DNA from: Elusimicrobiota bacterium
GTDB lineage: Bacteria > Elusimicrobiota > Elusimicrobia > JACQPE01
Assembly (NCBI GenBank): GCA_016180815.1
Contig: JACPAN010000002.1
Coordinates: forward strand, 62,001 to 126,000
Length of the DNA: 64,000 nt
Direction: 5' to 3'
Below the pieces are notes generated by a model, which worked only from the letters and a program-made list of their open reading frames with translations, had not been told where the DNA came from and made no database searches. Positions within the stretch are counted from its first letter, which is position 1. Every line of letters starts with the position of its first letter. Position numbers and translations under genes: made by a program. Shown here piece after piece: positions 9,135-18,277 of the stretch.

Positions 9135-11726
9135 TTACTTGTTTTCCGATGACAACAGGGCCGGGCGTTTCAAATCCCAGCAGCGCAGCCAGGGGTTGTC
9201 GCCTAAATTGCGGACGGTTTCATACCCGGCGCCGCAAATAAACCCGCCGTTAAACGCGAGCGCGTAGCCCGCGTCATAATTATCGTCTTCGCCGTTGTAG
9301 CCGAAAGAGCTGATCAAATTGCCGTCCGGGTGATAGCCCTGGACCCAAACATCCAGAGACTGCCCGGGGACGCGGACCTGACCGATGACGAAAATGCGCC
9401 CTTGTTCGTCGACGGCCACGTCGTTCCAGGAATTCTCTCCGTGCGTGGGCCCTTTTTCTTTGACGGCCCAAAGTTTAGCGCCATCCTGATCCAAGACGCT
9501 GAGCATGGCTGAGGCGCCGCCGCCTTCATCGGGGTGAATGCCCGCCGCAAAAATACGGCCCCGTTGATCCACAGCCACGGCTTCGCCCATGCCCTCGTCG
9601 CTTTTGCTCCACTTCACCGTCAGGTTGCGGTCGAGTTTCGTGATCCAGTATCCGGCGTCGCGCAATGTTTGGGTCGACCGGTACACCGTGGCCAGGACAT
9701 AGGCTTCGCCGTTGTTGGCGGCGATATCGTTAATCTCGCTCATTTTGACCGGCCCTCCAAAACGCGCGTCCATGGGCCAAAAAAAATCTTTTTTGATTTT
9801 TCCCGTTTCGGAATCCACAATCCAGAGAAGCGCTTGATCGAGCGAGGTGTCGATGTTGTCATCGGAGGTTTCATGGCAAGACGTTTCTTTGCCGGCGGCC
9901 AACAGATGACGGCCGAGGAAAGCAAGGGAGGTAATTTCAGTCGCGTTGGCGCAGGAGCCGGGTTCGCGTTGCCATAAGAGCCGTCCGTCCGGGGAAAATT
10001 TGGCGATCCAGGCCCGCAGTCCATCCCTGAGCTGCTTGCCCTGCGCGCCGGCGGCGTAAATATTTCCTTCATCATCCAGGGTGACGGCGTGAAACAGGCT
10101 TTCTTGTCCCGCCCGGATATTCTCGGTCCAGGACCATCCGGGATTTCCCTTGCCGTCGATTTTTTGAATCCAGGCTTTGCGTTTTCCTGATTTGCCGTGA
10201 TGATGGCCCGCAACCAGGAAGCCGCCGCCTTGAGCGGGGGCCATGGTTTCAATGATGCCCCTGTTAGAGGACGCCCAAGCGGCGTCAAAAGCCACCGGCC
10301 CTCTTTGATAAGGCGGTTTCCCCGGCGCCACCACGGGGATGGCCAGGATATCGTCTTGGCCGCTCGTCAGGGATTTGCCGGGGAAATGGGAGCAATAGGC
10401 GTTTTCAATATAGTCCTGCAATTCGCTTTTGTCCCAGCTTTTCCAGAGGGAAAGGATTTGTTTATGAAACGGTGAGATGGCCGAGGGCGAAGCTTTTTTC
10501 AAGAAAGCGGCCTGGACGCTGAACGCGCGGAATTCCCGTTCCACGGTGGAGATGGGATTATCCGGCCAATCATCCCAAGCGTGCCGCAGCTCATGGGTCA
10601 GAAAGGCGGCGACCTCGTCGTCAGCGGCTTCTTGCGGAGCCAGGAATTCCGTGCTCAACTCGATGCGGCGTTGATTGTTTTGATGCACGTACATGCCCTT
10701 GACCCCTTCTCCGAACAGATAAGAGAATTCGATGTTCAGCTTGGAACGTTTTTGGAAATCGGTGAGTTTAGTCAGTTCCTTGCGGGAAGCGATCAGGTCC
10801 AAAGCCCGTCTGATTTTTTCCCGGCCCACACGCTTGAGCGTTCCCGCGCTTTTTTCTTTAAGGCTGAGGGTTTTAAAGACGGAAATATAATCCTTCATCA
10901 CGGCGGCATCCGCGCGAATGATGCCGCGCAAGGGCTCGGGTGCTGACGCGTATTTTTCAAGCATCAACTTTACGATGGCGTCCATGGTGTCTTTGGCTTG
11001 CATGGCGATTTCCACATGAATCAGCGATGTCTGGCGGACGGGCTTCAAACGCGCCGCTTCTTTAGCCCAATTCATCATGGCCTCATTGTTGACATAGGGC
11101 CAGCGAGCCAGCGTCTGCCAGTCGTGATCGTCGGGGCTGCGGGCGTAGAGGCGCCCCGGCGCTTTGAGGTTTTGGAATATGCGCCCGGCGTCTGCGACCG
11201 GCGCTATGAGATTTCGATCCGGCTTTTTCCCGTAGGCGATGACGAACGTCGTGTGGTATTGAATCGTTCTGGCGGCTTTGGCCAGGCTTTCGTAATAGAC
11301 GGCCAATCGTTCGAGGTCTTTGTCGCTGACGAGAACGTCCTCGGCCGACGGCTCCCAATTGTCTTGAGGAGGCTGCATTCGTTGTTGGCAATGGTTTTCA
11401 ATGCGCCGCGGCGTCAAGCCTAAATCAGGCGGCACAAGCCCCGGCTGTTCTCGATGCCGCTGTTCTTGCTCGCCGGTTTCAGGCACGGCCAGACCGAGGG
11501 AGGGATCATCGGCCCCGCCGGATGCGAGGGTCGGGGTGTTGACCTGGTCGATATAGGCTTTTTCTTCTTGGGTGGCTTTCGCCATGCGGCGGTATTCCCG
11601 GTCGAGATTAGGCGCCGTGATGCCGGGCGCGGGGATGTCCGGGTCCACGACGAGGCGGATCAGGGACATGGCAGCCGCGGTCACGACGATCGCGGCCCCA
11701 AGAATGAAGAGGAAGGATTTTTTCAC
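9135..11726 (-). CDS. Exported HExxH metallopeptidase-like protein with C-terminal beta-propeller
   Basis: An 863-residue protein not assignable to a named family. Residues 1-27 form a signal peptide or anchor (KKSFLFILGAAIVVTAAAMS). A helical region carries FLTHELRHAWDDW near residue 379, a plausible HExxH zinc site. From about residue 490 to the end run repeats of the type GNIYAAG..., GRIFAAG..., GRIFVIGQ with Trp-rich ends, like delta-60/SBBP propeller blades. The start is GTG. Unlike the 1203-residue protein at 56855-60466 it lacks a sorting-like C-terminal domain. A peptidase role is inferred from the motif alone. Confidence 0.7.
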   Translation of the reverse strand: MKKSFLFILGAAIVVTAAAMSLIRLVVDPDIPAPGITAPNLDREYRRMAKATQEEKAYIDQVNTPTLASGGADDPSLGLAVPETGEQEQRHREQPGLVPPDLGLTPRRIENHCQQRMQPPQDNWEPSAEDVLVSDKDLERLAVYYESLAKAARTIQYHTTFVIAYGKKPDRNLIAPVADAGRIFQNLKAPGRLYARSPDDHDWQTLARWPYVNNEAMMNWAKEAARLKPVRQTSLIHVEIAMQAKDTMDAIVKLMLEKYASAPEPLRGIIRADAAVMKDYISVFKTLSLKEKSAGTLKRVGREKIRRALDLIASRKELTKLTDFQKRSKLNIEFSYLFGEGVKGMYVHQNNQRRIELSTEFLAPQEAADDEVAAFLTHELRHAWDDWPDNPISTVEREFRAFSVQAAFLKKASPSAISPFHKQILSLWKSWDKSELQDYIENAYCSHFPGKSLTSGQDDILAIPVVAPGKPPYQRGPVAFDAAWASSNRGIIETMAPAQGGGFLVAGHHHGKSGKRKAWIQKIDGKGNPGWSWTENIRAGQESLFHAVTLDDEGNIYAAGAQGKQLRDGLRAWIAKFSPDGRLLWQREPGSCANATEITSLAFLGRHLLAAGKETSCHETSDDNIDTSLDQALLWIVDSETGKIKKDFFWPMDARFGGPVKMSEINDIAANNGEAYVLATVYRSTQTLRDAGYWITKLDRNLTVKWSKSDEGMGEAVAVDQRGRIFAAGIHPDEGGGASAMLSVLDQDGAKLWAVKEKGPTHGENSWNDVAVDEQGRIFVIGQVRVPGQSLDVWVQGYHPDGNLISSFGYNGEDDNYDAGYALAFNGGFICGAGYETVRNLGDNPWLRCWDLKRPALLSSENK

Positions 11727-11760
11727 GTATCAATAGCGTATCAGGAGTTCGGCCGCGAGT

Positions 11761-11796
11761 CATCCCGAGCCCCCGGAATTTTGAAGGCTCGGGATG
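11761..11796. repeat. REP-like perfect hairpin
   Basis: CATCCCGAGCC (11761-11771) and GGCTCGGGATG (11786-11796) form a perfect 11-base stem around a 14-base loop in the gap between two divergent genes. It is not placed to terminate either neighbour, so a dispersed palindromic repeat is the simplest reading. Confidence 0.6.
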
Positions 11797-11830
11797 GCAT
11801 TTTATTTCGATCCGTGGTAAATATGGAAGG

Positions 11831-12619
11831 ATGAACGCTAAGGTTTTCGTCGCGGCGTTTTTTTTGGCCTTGATCGTGAGCTTTTCGGTTTCAGCCGAGG
11901 ATAAAACAACCGATTGGGTTAAACCTTGCGATGGTTATGGCCGGGACAACCTTATGCACTATTGCTGTAAAAAATCCAAAACTATCCCGATCACCTTTTT
12001 TTCCGGGCTCATGAGCACAGGTTATGTCGGGCAATTTTTAAGTCAGGCCAATCAAATTCTTGAAGATCATGCCGTCAGGCTTGCCGATGCTATGGCTCCC
12101 GTTGACCCGATTCATTTCCCCGCTTATGAAGATGAGAGCGGCAACAGAATTGATAATTTCGCCAAGCTTTGCCGCGCGGTCAACAGTGTTTTACTGGAGG
12201 GTTCGTTGGGCGTCTTGGGCAGAGGGTTCAGGGGACGCTTGGCCGTCGTTTTTATGCCCTATGCCACGGATATTCGCCGCGGTCCGGATTCCAACGGCAT
12301 GTTTATCAATGATTTGCACGAAAGCTGCCGCGAAGCCGTGGAAGCGGAATTCGGTGAAGATGAGGCAGGGGAGATTTTGCCGGCGACCGTCGTCATCGTC
12401 AACGCTTATGAACTTGAAGAGCGCACATGCTTTGAAACCCTCGCTCATGAAGTGGGCCATGCGGTCGGTCTCGGCCACGAGGGAGGACGGCTCAGCCAAG
12501 CCAATATCATGAACGCCTGCCAAGGGGGTGTCGATCGAGATGAGCTTAATCAAACTCAAGTCAAAAAGTTCTGCCAGGCCCGCCGGTTCAATACGAATCC
12601 CAATCTTCCTCCCTACTGA
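11831..12619 (+). CDS. Secreted metzincin-like zinc metallopeptidase
   Basis: A 262-residue protein with a clear signal peptide (residues 1-22, ending VSA). The zinc motif HEVGHAVGLGH spans residues 206-216, in the HExxHxxGxxH form of matrixins and other metzincins. IMN at 226-228 is a candidate Met-turn. Eight or so Cys residues suggest disulfides after export. The ATG follows GGAAGG closely. It is divergent from the larger HExxH protein. The substrate is unknown; assignment beyond metzincin-like is not supported. Confidence 0.8.
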   Translation: MNAKVFVAAFFLALIVSFSVSAEDKTTDWVKPCDGYGRDNLMHYCCKKSKTIPITFFSGLMSTGYVGQFLSQANQILEDHAVRLADAMAPVDPIHFPAYEDESGNRIDNFAKLCRAVNSVLLEGSLGVLGRGFRGRLAVVFMPYATDIRRGPDSNGMFINDLHESCREAVEAEFGEDEAGEILPATVVIVNAYELEERTCFETLAHEVGHAVGLGHEGGRLSQANIMNACQGGVDRDELNQTQVKKFCQARRFNTNPNLPPY

Positions 12620-12636
12620 CAGCCGGCCGCGTCGCC

Positions 12637-12666
12637 TTGACTTTAGCGGTCAACCTCACGCATAAT
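12637..12666 (+). promoter_or_regulatory. Promoter for the thioredoxin gene
   Basis: TTGACT at 12637-12642 and CATAAT at 12661-12666 are 18 bases apart. The -10 ends nine bases before the ATG at 12676. No Shine-Dalgarno fits in between, so a leaderless transcript is likely. Confidence 0.6.
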
Positions 12667-12675
12667 AATTCCATC

Positions 12676-12972
12676 ATGCCGACAGACATTCAAGACAAAG
12701 ACTTTGATACGGAAGTTAAAAACTCGTCCGTTCCTGTGATCGTGGATTTTTGGGCGCCGTGGTGCGGCCCGTGCCGGGCTTTGGCGCCGACGCTTGAGGA
12801 ACTCTCTAAGGAATTCGATGGGAAAGTGAAATTCCTCAAGGTCAACACCGATGAAAATCCGGTCGAGGCGTCCAAGCTGCGCATTACGGCCATTCCGACG
12901 CTGGTTCTCTTCAAGGGCGGGAAACCCGTCGATCAATTGATCGGCGTTCACCCTAAGGGCGAGATTAAATAG
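12676..12972 (+). CDS. trxA: Thioredoxin, truncated by an amber codon near its end
   Basis: The cytosolic disulfide reductase thioredoxin, 98 residues as read. The active site WAPWCGPC, the cis-Pro segment ITAIPTL and the LFKGGK strand are all in place. The start at ATG 12676 gives MPTDIQDKDF; a start at 12637 would lie inside the promoter. Translation stops at TAG 12970-12972. The next bases in frame read KLDALL and then TAA at 12991, the usual thioredoxin ending with Gln expected at the TAG. The C-terminal helix is therefore about seven residues short. The fold may survive, or this may be a sequencing error. Confidence 0.9.
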   Translation: MPTDIQDKDFDTEVKNSSVPVIVDFWAPWCGPCRALAPTLEELSKEFDGKVKFLKVNTDENPVEASKLRITAIPTLVLFKGGKPVDQLIGVHPKGEIK

Positions 12973-13030
12973 AAGCTCGACGCTCTTCTTTAAGCGCCGT
13001 TTTCAAATTTTCGCGGTGGGGGGACGATTC

Positions 13031-13561
13031 ATGAACAAAACATTCCGTTTATTTATCATCCCGGCCGCCGCTTTGCTGACGGTCGCTTTGCCTGGCTGCA
13101 AAAAAGAGCGCGCCGGGGCCGATGCCCCGGCGCAAAAATTCGCCCAATCGCAGAATTTGGCGCCCAATTTTACTCTGCCGGCTGTCTCGACCAAAAGCAA
13201 TTGGGAGCTCTCGCCGCTGTTGGGCAAGAAAACCGTGCTGTTGGCGTTTTTTACGACCTGGTGCCCGTACTGCAATTCCTCGATGCCTTATCTGCAGAGC
13301 TTTTATGAGAAAAATACGGCCAAGGATTTCGTGGTGGTCGGCATCGACGTCGGCGAGCCCGAAAGCACGGTGGCGAATTTTCAGAAGAAGCACGGTTTGA
13401 CGTTCCCGGTGCTGATGAGAGGCCAAGACGATGCTTCCGACGCCTATTATCAGGTCCGCTATTTGCCGACGCTTTACTTGATCGATAAAAAGGGCCAAGT
13501 GGTCCGCCGCTTCGAGGGATTCCATCCTTCCATGCTCGACGAGATTGCCAAATACCTTTAA
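13031..13561 (+). CDS. TlpA/ResA-like thioredoxin-fold lipoprotein
   Basis: A membrane-anchored thiol-disulfide oxidoreductase of the TlpA/ResA/AhpC-TSA class, 176 residues. A signal sequence ends in the lipobox LPGC, so lipidation at Cys is expected. The periplasmic domain has TTWCPYC as the redox motif and a cis-Pro segment VRYLPTL. ATG 13031 is preferred over 13016 because it starts the signal peptide (MNKTFRLF). It overlaps polA by 17 bases. Candidate jobs are cytochrome c maturation or general periplasmic reduction; the neighbours do not decide this. Confidence 0.88.
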   Translation: MNKTFRLFIIPAAALLTVALPGCKKERAGADAPAQKFAQSQNLAPNFTLPAVSTKSNWELSPLLGKKTVLLAFFTTWCPYCNSSMPYLQSFYEKNTAKDFVVVGIDVGEPESTVANFQKKHGLTFPVLMRGQDDASDAYYQVRYLPTLYLIDKKGQVVRRFEGFHPSMLDEIAKYL

Positions 13562-15989
13562 TCCCGAAAACACGTTAGTCCTGTTCGACGCCTACCATTA
13601 TCTGCACCGGGCGTACCACGTTCTTCGCCTGTCGACCAAGCAGGGCGAGCCGGTGGGCGCGGTGTTCGGGTTTGCGCGCACCATCGTCAAGCTGTTGAAG
13701 CAATTTTCGCCCCTGTATTTTGCGGTTTGCTGGGACTCCAAGCCCACCGAGCGCATGAGCGTGGACCCCGAATACAAGGCCAACCGGGTGGAGGCGCCGG
13801 ATGACTTGAAATCCCAGATGATTTTGGTCCGGGAATTCGTGGCAGCCTGGGGATTGCCGTCGGTTGAGGCCTTGGGCCATGAGGCGGATGACTTGATGGC
13901 CACTTTAAGCGTTCGAGCTAAAGAAAAAGGCCTGGACGTTGTTTTGGTTACCTCGGACAAAGACATGCTGCAATTGATCGGCCCCGGAATCCGGAGTTAT
14001 CTTGAGCACAAGGACGAGTGGCTGGGCGATGCCGAGGTGGAGAAAAAATTCGGCCTGCCGCCCTGCAAGCTGGTGGACTATTTCACGTTAGTCGGCGATG
14101 CCACGGACAATATTCGCGGCGTTCCGGGCGTGGGCCCTAAAACTGCGGTCGGCCTTCTTAAGGAATACGGCGATCTTGATACGTTGATTCAAAAGGCCGC
14201 GGGCTCCGATTCTAAAATGTCGTCCAAGGTCCGCCAATCTTTGCTTGAGAGCCGGGAGCGTTTGGCGGCCAACAAAAAATTAGTCCGGCTCAACACGGAA
14301 TTGCCCCTTGAGTTCGATCCCAGGCGTTTTAGCGTGCGCAAGGAGCCTCAACCGCAATTCGAGCCATTGCTGCTTCGGCTTGGGTTCGCCAGTCTGATCA
14401 AGGATTTGAAGCTCATGGGATGGCCCTTGGGCCAAGTCGCGCAGGACTCCCCAAAAACCGTCGGCCAAGCCCCTCGATTTTTTGTTCCGGAGGAGGGTAC
14501 ACTTAATACGGGCGAGGACGACCGCGCCCTCGAGGACGCCGCGGTCGTTAAAATCGCGTTCGACTGGAAACGGCGCCTGCACGAACACCCTGTTTGGGCG
14601 GATCGAGTCGCCGGCGAACTCCTTGACGCGAAACTTCTCGCGTGGATTGCCGATACATCGGAAGAATCTTATGCGTTGGATTGGCTGATGGCTAAATACA
14701 AAGCCCGCGATCTGGCGGCGCTGGCGTTCGAACTCAAAGCCGAGCTCGAGCGCCAGGGCGTTTGGCGTTTGTACGAGGACGTGGAGTTGCCCTTAACGGG
14801 CGTCCTTTGGCGAATGGAGTCCGCCGGGGTGCGCGTGGACGCGGCTTATCTGGAGCGTTTGAATTTGCAATGGAGCCGGGAATTGGAGCGTTTGCGGGGG
14901 GAATTTTTGCGGCTTTCCGGCGCGGACGAAAGTTTGAATTTGAACTCGCCAAAGCAATTGGCCGTACTTTTTTTTGAGCAACTCAAATTGCCCGTGATTA
15001 AGAAAACGAAAACAGGTTATTCAACGGATGAGGAGGTCTTGAAGCGCCTGGAGCCCGCTCATCCTTCGGTCAGCCGCTTGCTGGCTTTCAGGGAGTTGAG
15101 CAAACTGCGATCGACTTATGTCGAGGGGCTTTTGCAGGCGGTCAATCCCGCCACCGGGCAAATTCACGCCACGTTCCATCAGGAGGGCACCCAGACCGGG
15201 CGCGTGTCGTGCACAAACCCCAATCTCCAGAATATCCCCATTCGGACGGATCACGGCTTGGCCGTGCGCCAGGCGTTCGTCGCTTCGCGGCCCGAATGGA
15301 ATCTCGTTTCCCTGGATTATTCTCAAATCGATTTGCGCGTATTCGCCCATCTTTCCGGAGACCCGGATTTGATTAAATTTTTTAGGGAGGGCCGCGATAT
15401 TCACGAAGAGACGGCCAGGGCTGTTTTGGCCGAGCCGGGCGCGCCCGTCACCCCGGAAATGCGCCGTCGCGCGAAGGCCGTTAATTTTGGCATCCTTTAT
15501 GGGATGAGTTCGTGGGGTTTGGGCCGCGAATTAAACATGAGCGAGGAGGAGGCGCAGAGCTTCATCGCGCTTTATAATCAACGCTTCCCGGGCGTGGCTT
15601 CCTGGCGGGAACAGGTCATTTTTCAGGCGCATGAGCGCGGGTACGTGGAAACGATTTTAGGCCGGCGCCGGCCCCTGCCCAATATCAACGCTCAGAGGCG
15701 CGACTTGAGGGAATTTTCCGAACGCGCCGCGGTCAATACGCCGGTTCAAGGCAGCGCCGCGGACGTCATCAAATTGGCGATGCTGGCGTTGGAGCGTTAC
15801 ATTAAGGAGCGCGGCCTTCAAAGCCGGATGTTGATCCAGGTCCATGATGAAATCCTGCTCGAAGGCCCGTCCGATGAGCTCCAAGCGCACGGCGATGCGT
15901 TTCGAAAAATCATGGAGCAGGCCATGGAATTGAAGGTGCCTCTGGCGGTCCATTCGAAAACAGGCCGCAATTGGCGGGAGATGAACTGA
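13545..15989 (+). CDS. polA: DNA polymerase I
   Basis: An 814-residue family A polymerase for repair and Okazaki maturation. Residues 1-290 are the 5'-3' nuclease (EADDLMATL, TSDKDMLQL, GVPGVGPKTA). The middle domain is short and shows no DxE exonuclease motif, so proofreading is probably lost, as in Taq. The polymerase core has motif A DYSQIDLR (Asp596 where Glu is near-universal), motif B RRAKAVNFGILYGM and motif C QVHDE. The TTG start at 13545 overlaps tlpA by 17 bases; no better start exists before the conserved LVLFDAYHYL. The stop overlaps the rhomboid start. Confidence 0.96.
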   Translation: MPNTFNPENTLVLFDAYHYLHRAYHVLRLSTKQGEPVGAVFGFARTIVKLLKQFSPLYFAVCWDSKPTERMSVDPEYKANRVEAPDDLKSQMILVREFVAAWGLPSVEALGHEADDLMATLSVRAKEKGLDVVLVTSDKDMLQLIGPGIRSYLEHKDEWLGDAEVEKKFGLPPCKLVDYFTLVGDATDNIRGVPGVGPKTAVGLLKEYGDLDTLIQKAAGSDSKMSSKVRQSLLESRERLAANKKLVRLNTELPLEFDPRRFSVRKEPQPQFEPLLLRLGFASLIKDLKLMGWPLGQVAQDSPKTVGQAPRFFVPEEGTLNTGEDDRALEDAAVVKIAFDWKRRLHEHPVWADRVAGELLDAKLLAWIADTSEESYALDWLMAKYKARDLAALAFELKAELERQGVWRLYEDVELPLTGVLWRMESAGVRVDAAYLERLNLQWSRELERLRGEFLRLSGADESLNLNSPKQLAVLFFEQLKLPVIKKTKTGYSTDEEVLKRLEPAHPSVSRLLAFRELSKLRSTYVEGLLQAVNPATGQIHATFHQEGTQTGRVSCTNPNLQNIPIRTDHGLAVRQAFVASRPEWNLVSLDYSQIDLRVFAHLSGDPDLIKFFREGRDIHEETARAVLAEPGAPVTPEMRRRAKAVNFGILYGMSSWGLGRELNMSEEEAQSFIALYNQRFPGVASWREQVIFQAHERGYVETILGRRRPLPNINAQRRDLREFSERAAVNTPVQGSAADVIKLAMLALERYIKERGLQSRMLIQVHDEILLEGPSDELQAHGDAFRKIMEQAMELKVPLAVHSKTGRNWREMN

Positions 15990-16750
15990 TGTACCCGCCC
16001 TACAGCCTGCCCCGCATTATCAAGTTCATGATCGTCGCTCTGATCGCGGCGTTCATCGCCCAGCAGATGTTCCCTTATCAAAGCATCCTGGCGTTGGGCC
16101 TGACCCCGGCCCTGGTGATCAAGCGCTTCTGGATTTGGCAATTGGCGACCTATATGGTGCTTCACGGCAGCTTGATTCATTTACTGTTCAACGCGTTGTC
16201 TCTTTATTGGTTCGGGTCTTCTCTCGCTCAGGAATGGGGAGAGCGGCGTTTCCTGACGTATTTTTTGATTTGCGGGGTGGGCGCGGGCGTGCTCACGGTC
16301 GCGGTTCAGTTCTCCAGCAATATCCCGACCATCGGGGCCTCCGGCGCCATTTACGGGCTTCTCTACGCGTGGGCCAGGCAAAATCCCAATGCCGTCATTT
16401 ACATGTACGGCCTGTTTCCGATGCGCGCCCGGCATTTGGTTGTGCTCTTGTTTTTGCTTGAGTTCATGCTCAGCCAAACGCCCAGCCCGGTCGCGCGTTT
16501 CGCGCATTTAGGCGGGCTGGCCGTGGGCTGGCTGTATTTCCGGCTGCCGGACATGGATTTTTGGTCGTCCTTTGCGCAATGGCTGCGGCGTCCTCCGGAA
16601 GACAAGCGTCGCGAAGAGAACGTGGCGGAGGATGATGAAGAAGAGGAAATCGACCGCATCCTTGAAAAAATCAACGCGCGCGGCATTCAATCCTTGACTC
16701 CATGGGAGCGCCGCAAACTCGATGACGCCAGCCGCCAAAAGAAAAGCTAG
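15989..16750 (+). CDS. Rhomboid-family intramembrane serine protease
   Basis: A 253-residue polytopic membrane protein. It has the rhomboid catalytic GASGAIYG (Ser119), the catalytic His in FAHLGG (His173) and the HLLFNALSLYWFG segment of helix 2. Six core helices are visible. An acidic linker (about residues 205-220) leads to a cytosolic tail with LTPWERRKLDDAS, a short helical motif common at the end of bacterial rhomboids. The start ATG 15989 overlaps the polA stop by one base. Rhomboids cleave transmembrane substrates inside the bilayer; the substrate here is unknown. Confidence 0.93.
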   Translation: MYPPYSLPRIIKFMIVALIAAFIAQQMFPYQSILALGLTPALVIKRFWIWQLATYMVLHGSLIHLLFNALSLYWFGSSLAQEWGERRFLTYFLICGVGAGVLTVAVQFSSNIPTIGASGAIYGLLYAWARQNPNAVIYMYGLFPMRARHLVVLLFLLEFMLSQTPSPVARFAHLGGLAVGWLYFRLPDMDFWSSFAQWLRRPPEDKRREENVAEDDEEEEIDRILEKINARGIQSLTPWERRKLDDASRQKKS

Positions 16751-16772
16751 CCGATCGTTTTTTAAATTTTTC

Positions 16773-17555
16773 ATGCCCGAATGTGTTGAAGTCGAAATCA
16801 CCAGGCGCAAGCTTGAGCCTTTGATCGTGGGGCGCAGGCTTTGCCGGGTGCGTTTGTTGGACGCGCTCTTGGAACGCCCGGCCGACTTCGGGCGTTATTC
16901 GGGAGTTTTGCGCGCCATCGACAGGCGCGGCAAGGCGCTGCGATTCGTTCTGGCCGAGGACCGGTCGTTTACGCTTTGGCTGGGCATGACCGGCTCGCTT
17001 CAGGTCAACGCGGACGCGGCCCGTCCGCCGCGCCTTGTGCTGGAATTCGACGGCGCGTCCTGCTCGCTGATCGATCCGAGGCGTTTCGGCCGCGTGTCTT
17101 GGCAGGGGCGTTTGCCCGCAGGATGGGATGTATTGAGCGCCATTTCCAGGCTGCAGCCTCCCCGCGAATTCGAAGAATCGTTTTGCGCGTCCAAAGCCAG
17201 GATTAAAGCTTTGCTCATGGATCAGGATAAAATCGCCGGCTTAGGGAATATTTACGCCAATGAGGTTTTGTTCGACGCCGGAATCCGGCCGTGGCGGCGG
17301 GCATGTTCCTTGTCGCGCGAGGAGACCGGCAGGCTGTGGGCATCGCTGCGGCGTATTTTAGGCCGGGCCTTGAGGGATGGGGGAATTTCCATGCGCGATT
17401 TTTACCATCCGGACGGGCGCAAAGGAGCTTTTCAAAACCGTTTCACGATTTACGGCCTCAAAAAAGGCTCGCCGTGCCCACGCTGCGGCGCGCCCGTCAA
17501 AGTGGTTTTGACCGCGCAGCGGTCCACATTTTTTTGTCGAAACTGTCAGAAATGA
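16773..17555 (+). CDS. mutM: Formamidopyrimidine-DNA glycosylase
   Basis: MutM/Fpg removes 8-oxoguanine and formamidopyrimidines. At 260 residues it starts MPECVEVE in place of the standard MPELPEVE, keeping the catalytic Pro2 and Glu3. Helix-two-turn-helix residues appear in GLGNIYANEVLFDAGIRP. The C-terminal zinc finger reads CPRC...CRNC. ATG 16773 is chosen because Pro2 must become the N-terminus. Its stop overlaps coaE as ATGA, and the two form one unit with polA and the rhomboid gene. Confidence 0.95.
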   Translation: MPECVEVEITRRKLEPLIVGRRLCRVRLLDALLERPADFGRYSGVLRAIDRRGKALRFVLAEDRSFTLWLGMTGSLQVNADAARPPRLVLEFDGASCSLIDPRRFGRVSWQGRLPAGWDVLSAISRLQPPREFEESFCASKARIKALLMDQDKIAGLGNIYANEVLFDAGIRPWRRACSLSREETGRLWASLRRILGRALRDGGISMRDFYHPDGRKGAFQNRFTIYGLKKGSPCPRCGAPVKVVLTAQRSTFFCRNCQK

Positions 17556-18277
17556 AAAAATCCAAGCCTGTCTTGACGTTGGCTTTGACCGGAGGGTTCG
17601 GATCAGGGAAATCCTCGGCGCTGAAGGCGTTCGCCCAAATGGGGGCCGCGACCTTCGATTGCGACGCCATCGCCAGAGATCTGACCGCCGGGCGCGGCCC
17701 GCTCGTCGCCCGAATCGGGCGTTTGTTCGGCGGCGGCGTTTTAGACGCAAGCGGGCGTCTGGATCGCGCCAAAACCGCGTCCCTTATTTTTAACAACCCG
17801 AGCAGACGCCGGCGTTTGGAAGCGTTGCTTCATCCGGCGATTTTGACGGAACTCAGCAAGCGCTTGGCGAATTCGAAAGCGGCGCTGCGCGTGGTGGAGG
17901 TTCCGTTGCTTTTTGAGAACGAGAAAAAATTATTGAAGCGGCGCCCGCTTTATGACGCGAGCCTGACGGTTTGGGCTTCGCCTGAAACGATCCGGCGCCG
18001 CTTATCGGCCAAGGGCTGGACCAAGGATGACATCGAGCGGCGCCGGAGCTCCCAGATGCCGCTCGACGAAAAGTGTTGCAAAGCTGATTTTATTTTGGAT
18101 AATAACGGCGCTCGCCAAAAACTGACCGGACAAGTCCGGGCAATCCAAAATGCATGTCAAGCAATCCTGCGGGATTATCGGGAGGCGAGGAAACAACGTG
18201 GAAAAGGAGAAGCAGCAAATGACAAACGCACCGGAAACCAGCGCGCCCGGCGCCGGAACAGGACGCCCTATGAATAA
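17552..18277 (+). CDS. coaE: Dephospho-CoA kinase
   Basis: CoaE phosphorylates dephospho-CoA, the last CoA step. The P-loop GGFGSGKSS, the [10 protein letters not shown] segment and the EVPLLFE motif are clear. The start overlaps the mutM stop (ATGA). At 241 residues it is about 35 longer than usual. The extra part is a basic tail ([15 protein letters not shown] onwards) encoded by the bases that also hold the rho start, an overlap of 59 bases. The tail may be a by-product of the overlap and not functional. Confidence 0.92.
   Translation: MKKSKPVLTLALTGGFGSGKSSALKAFAQMGAATFDCDAIARDLTAGRGPLVARIGRLFGGGVLDASGRLDRAKTASLIFNNPSRRRRLEALLHPAILTELSKRLANSKAALRVVEVPLLFENEKKLLKRRPLYDASLTVWASPETIRRRLSAKGWTKDDIERRRSSQMPLDEKCCKADFILDNNGARQKLTGQVRAIQNACQAILRDYREARKQRGKGEAANDKRTGNQRARRRNRTPYE

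Noticed and set aside
11761-11796. Intrinsic terminator
   Set aside because: It lies upstream of both flanking divergent genes and lacks a clean T-run, so a REP-like repeat is likelier.
12970-12972. Programmed UAG read-through or recoding in thioredoxin
   Set aside because: Several genes here end in TAG and release factor 1 is present; there is no sign of a recoded lineage, so mutation or error is simpler.
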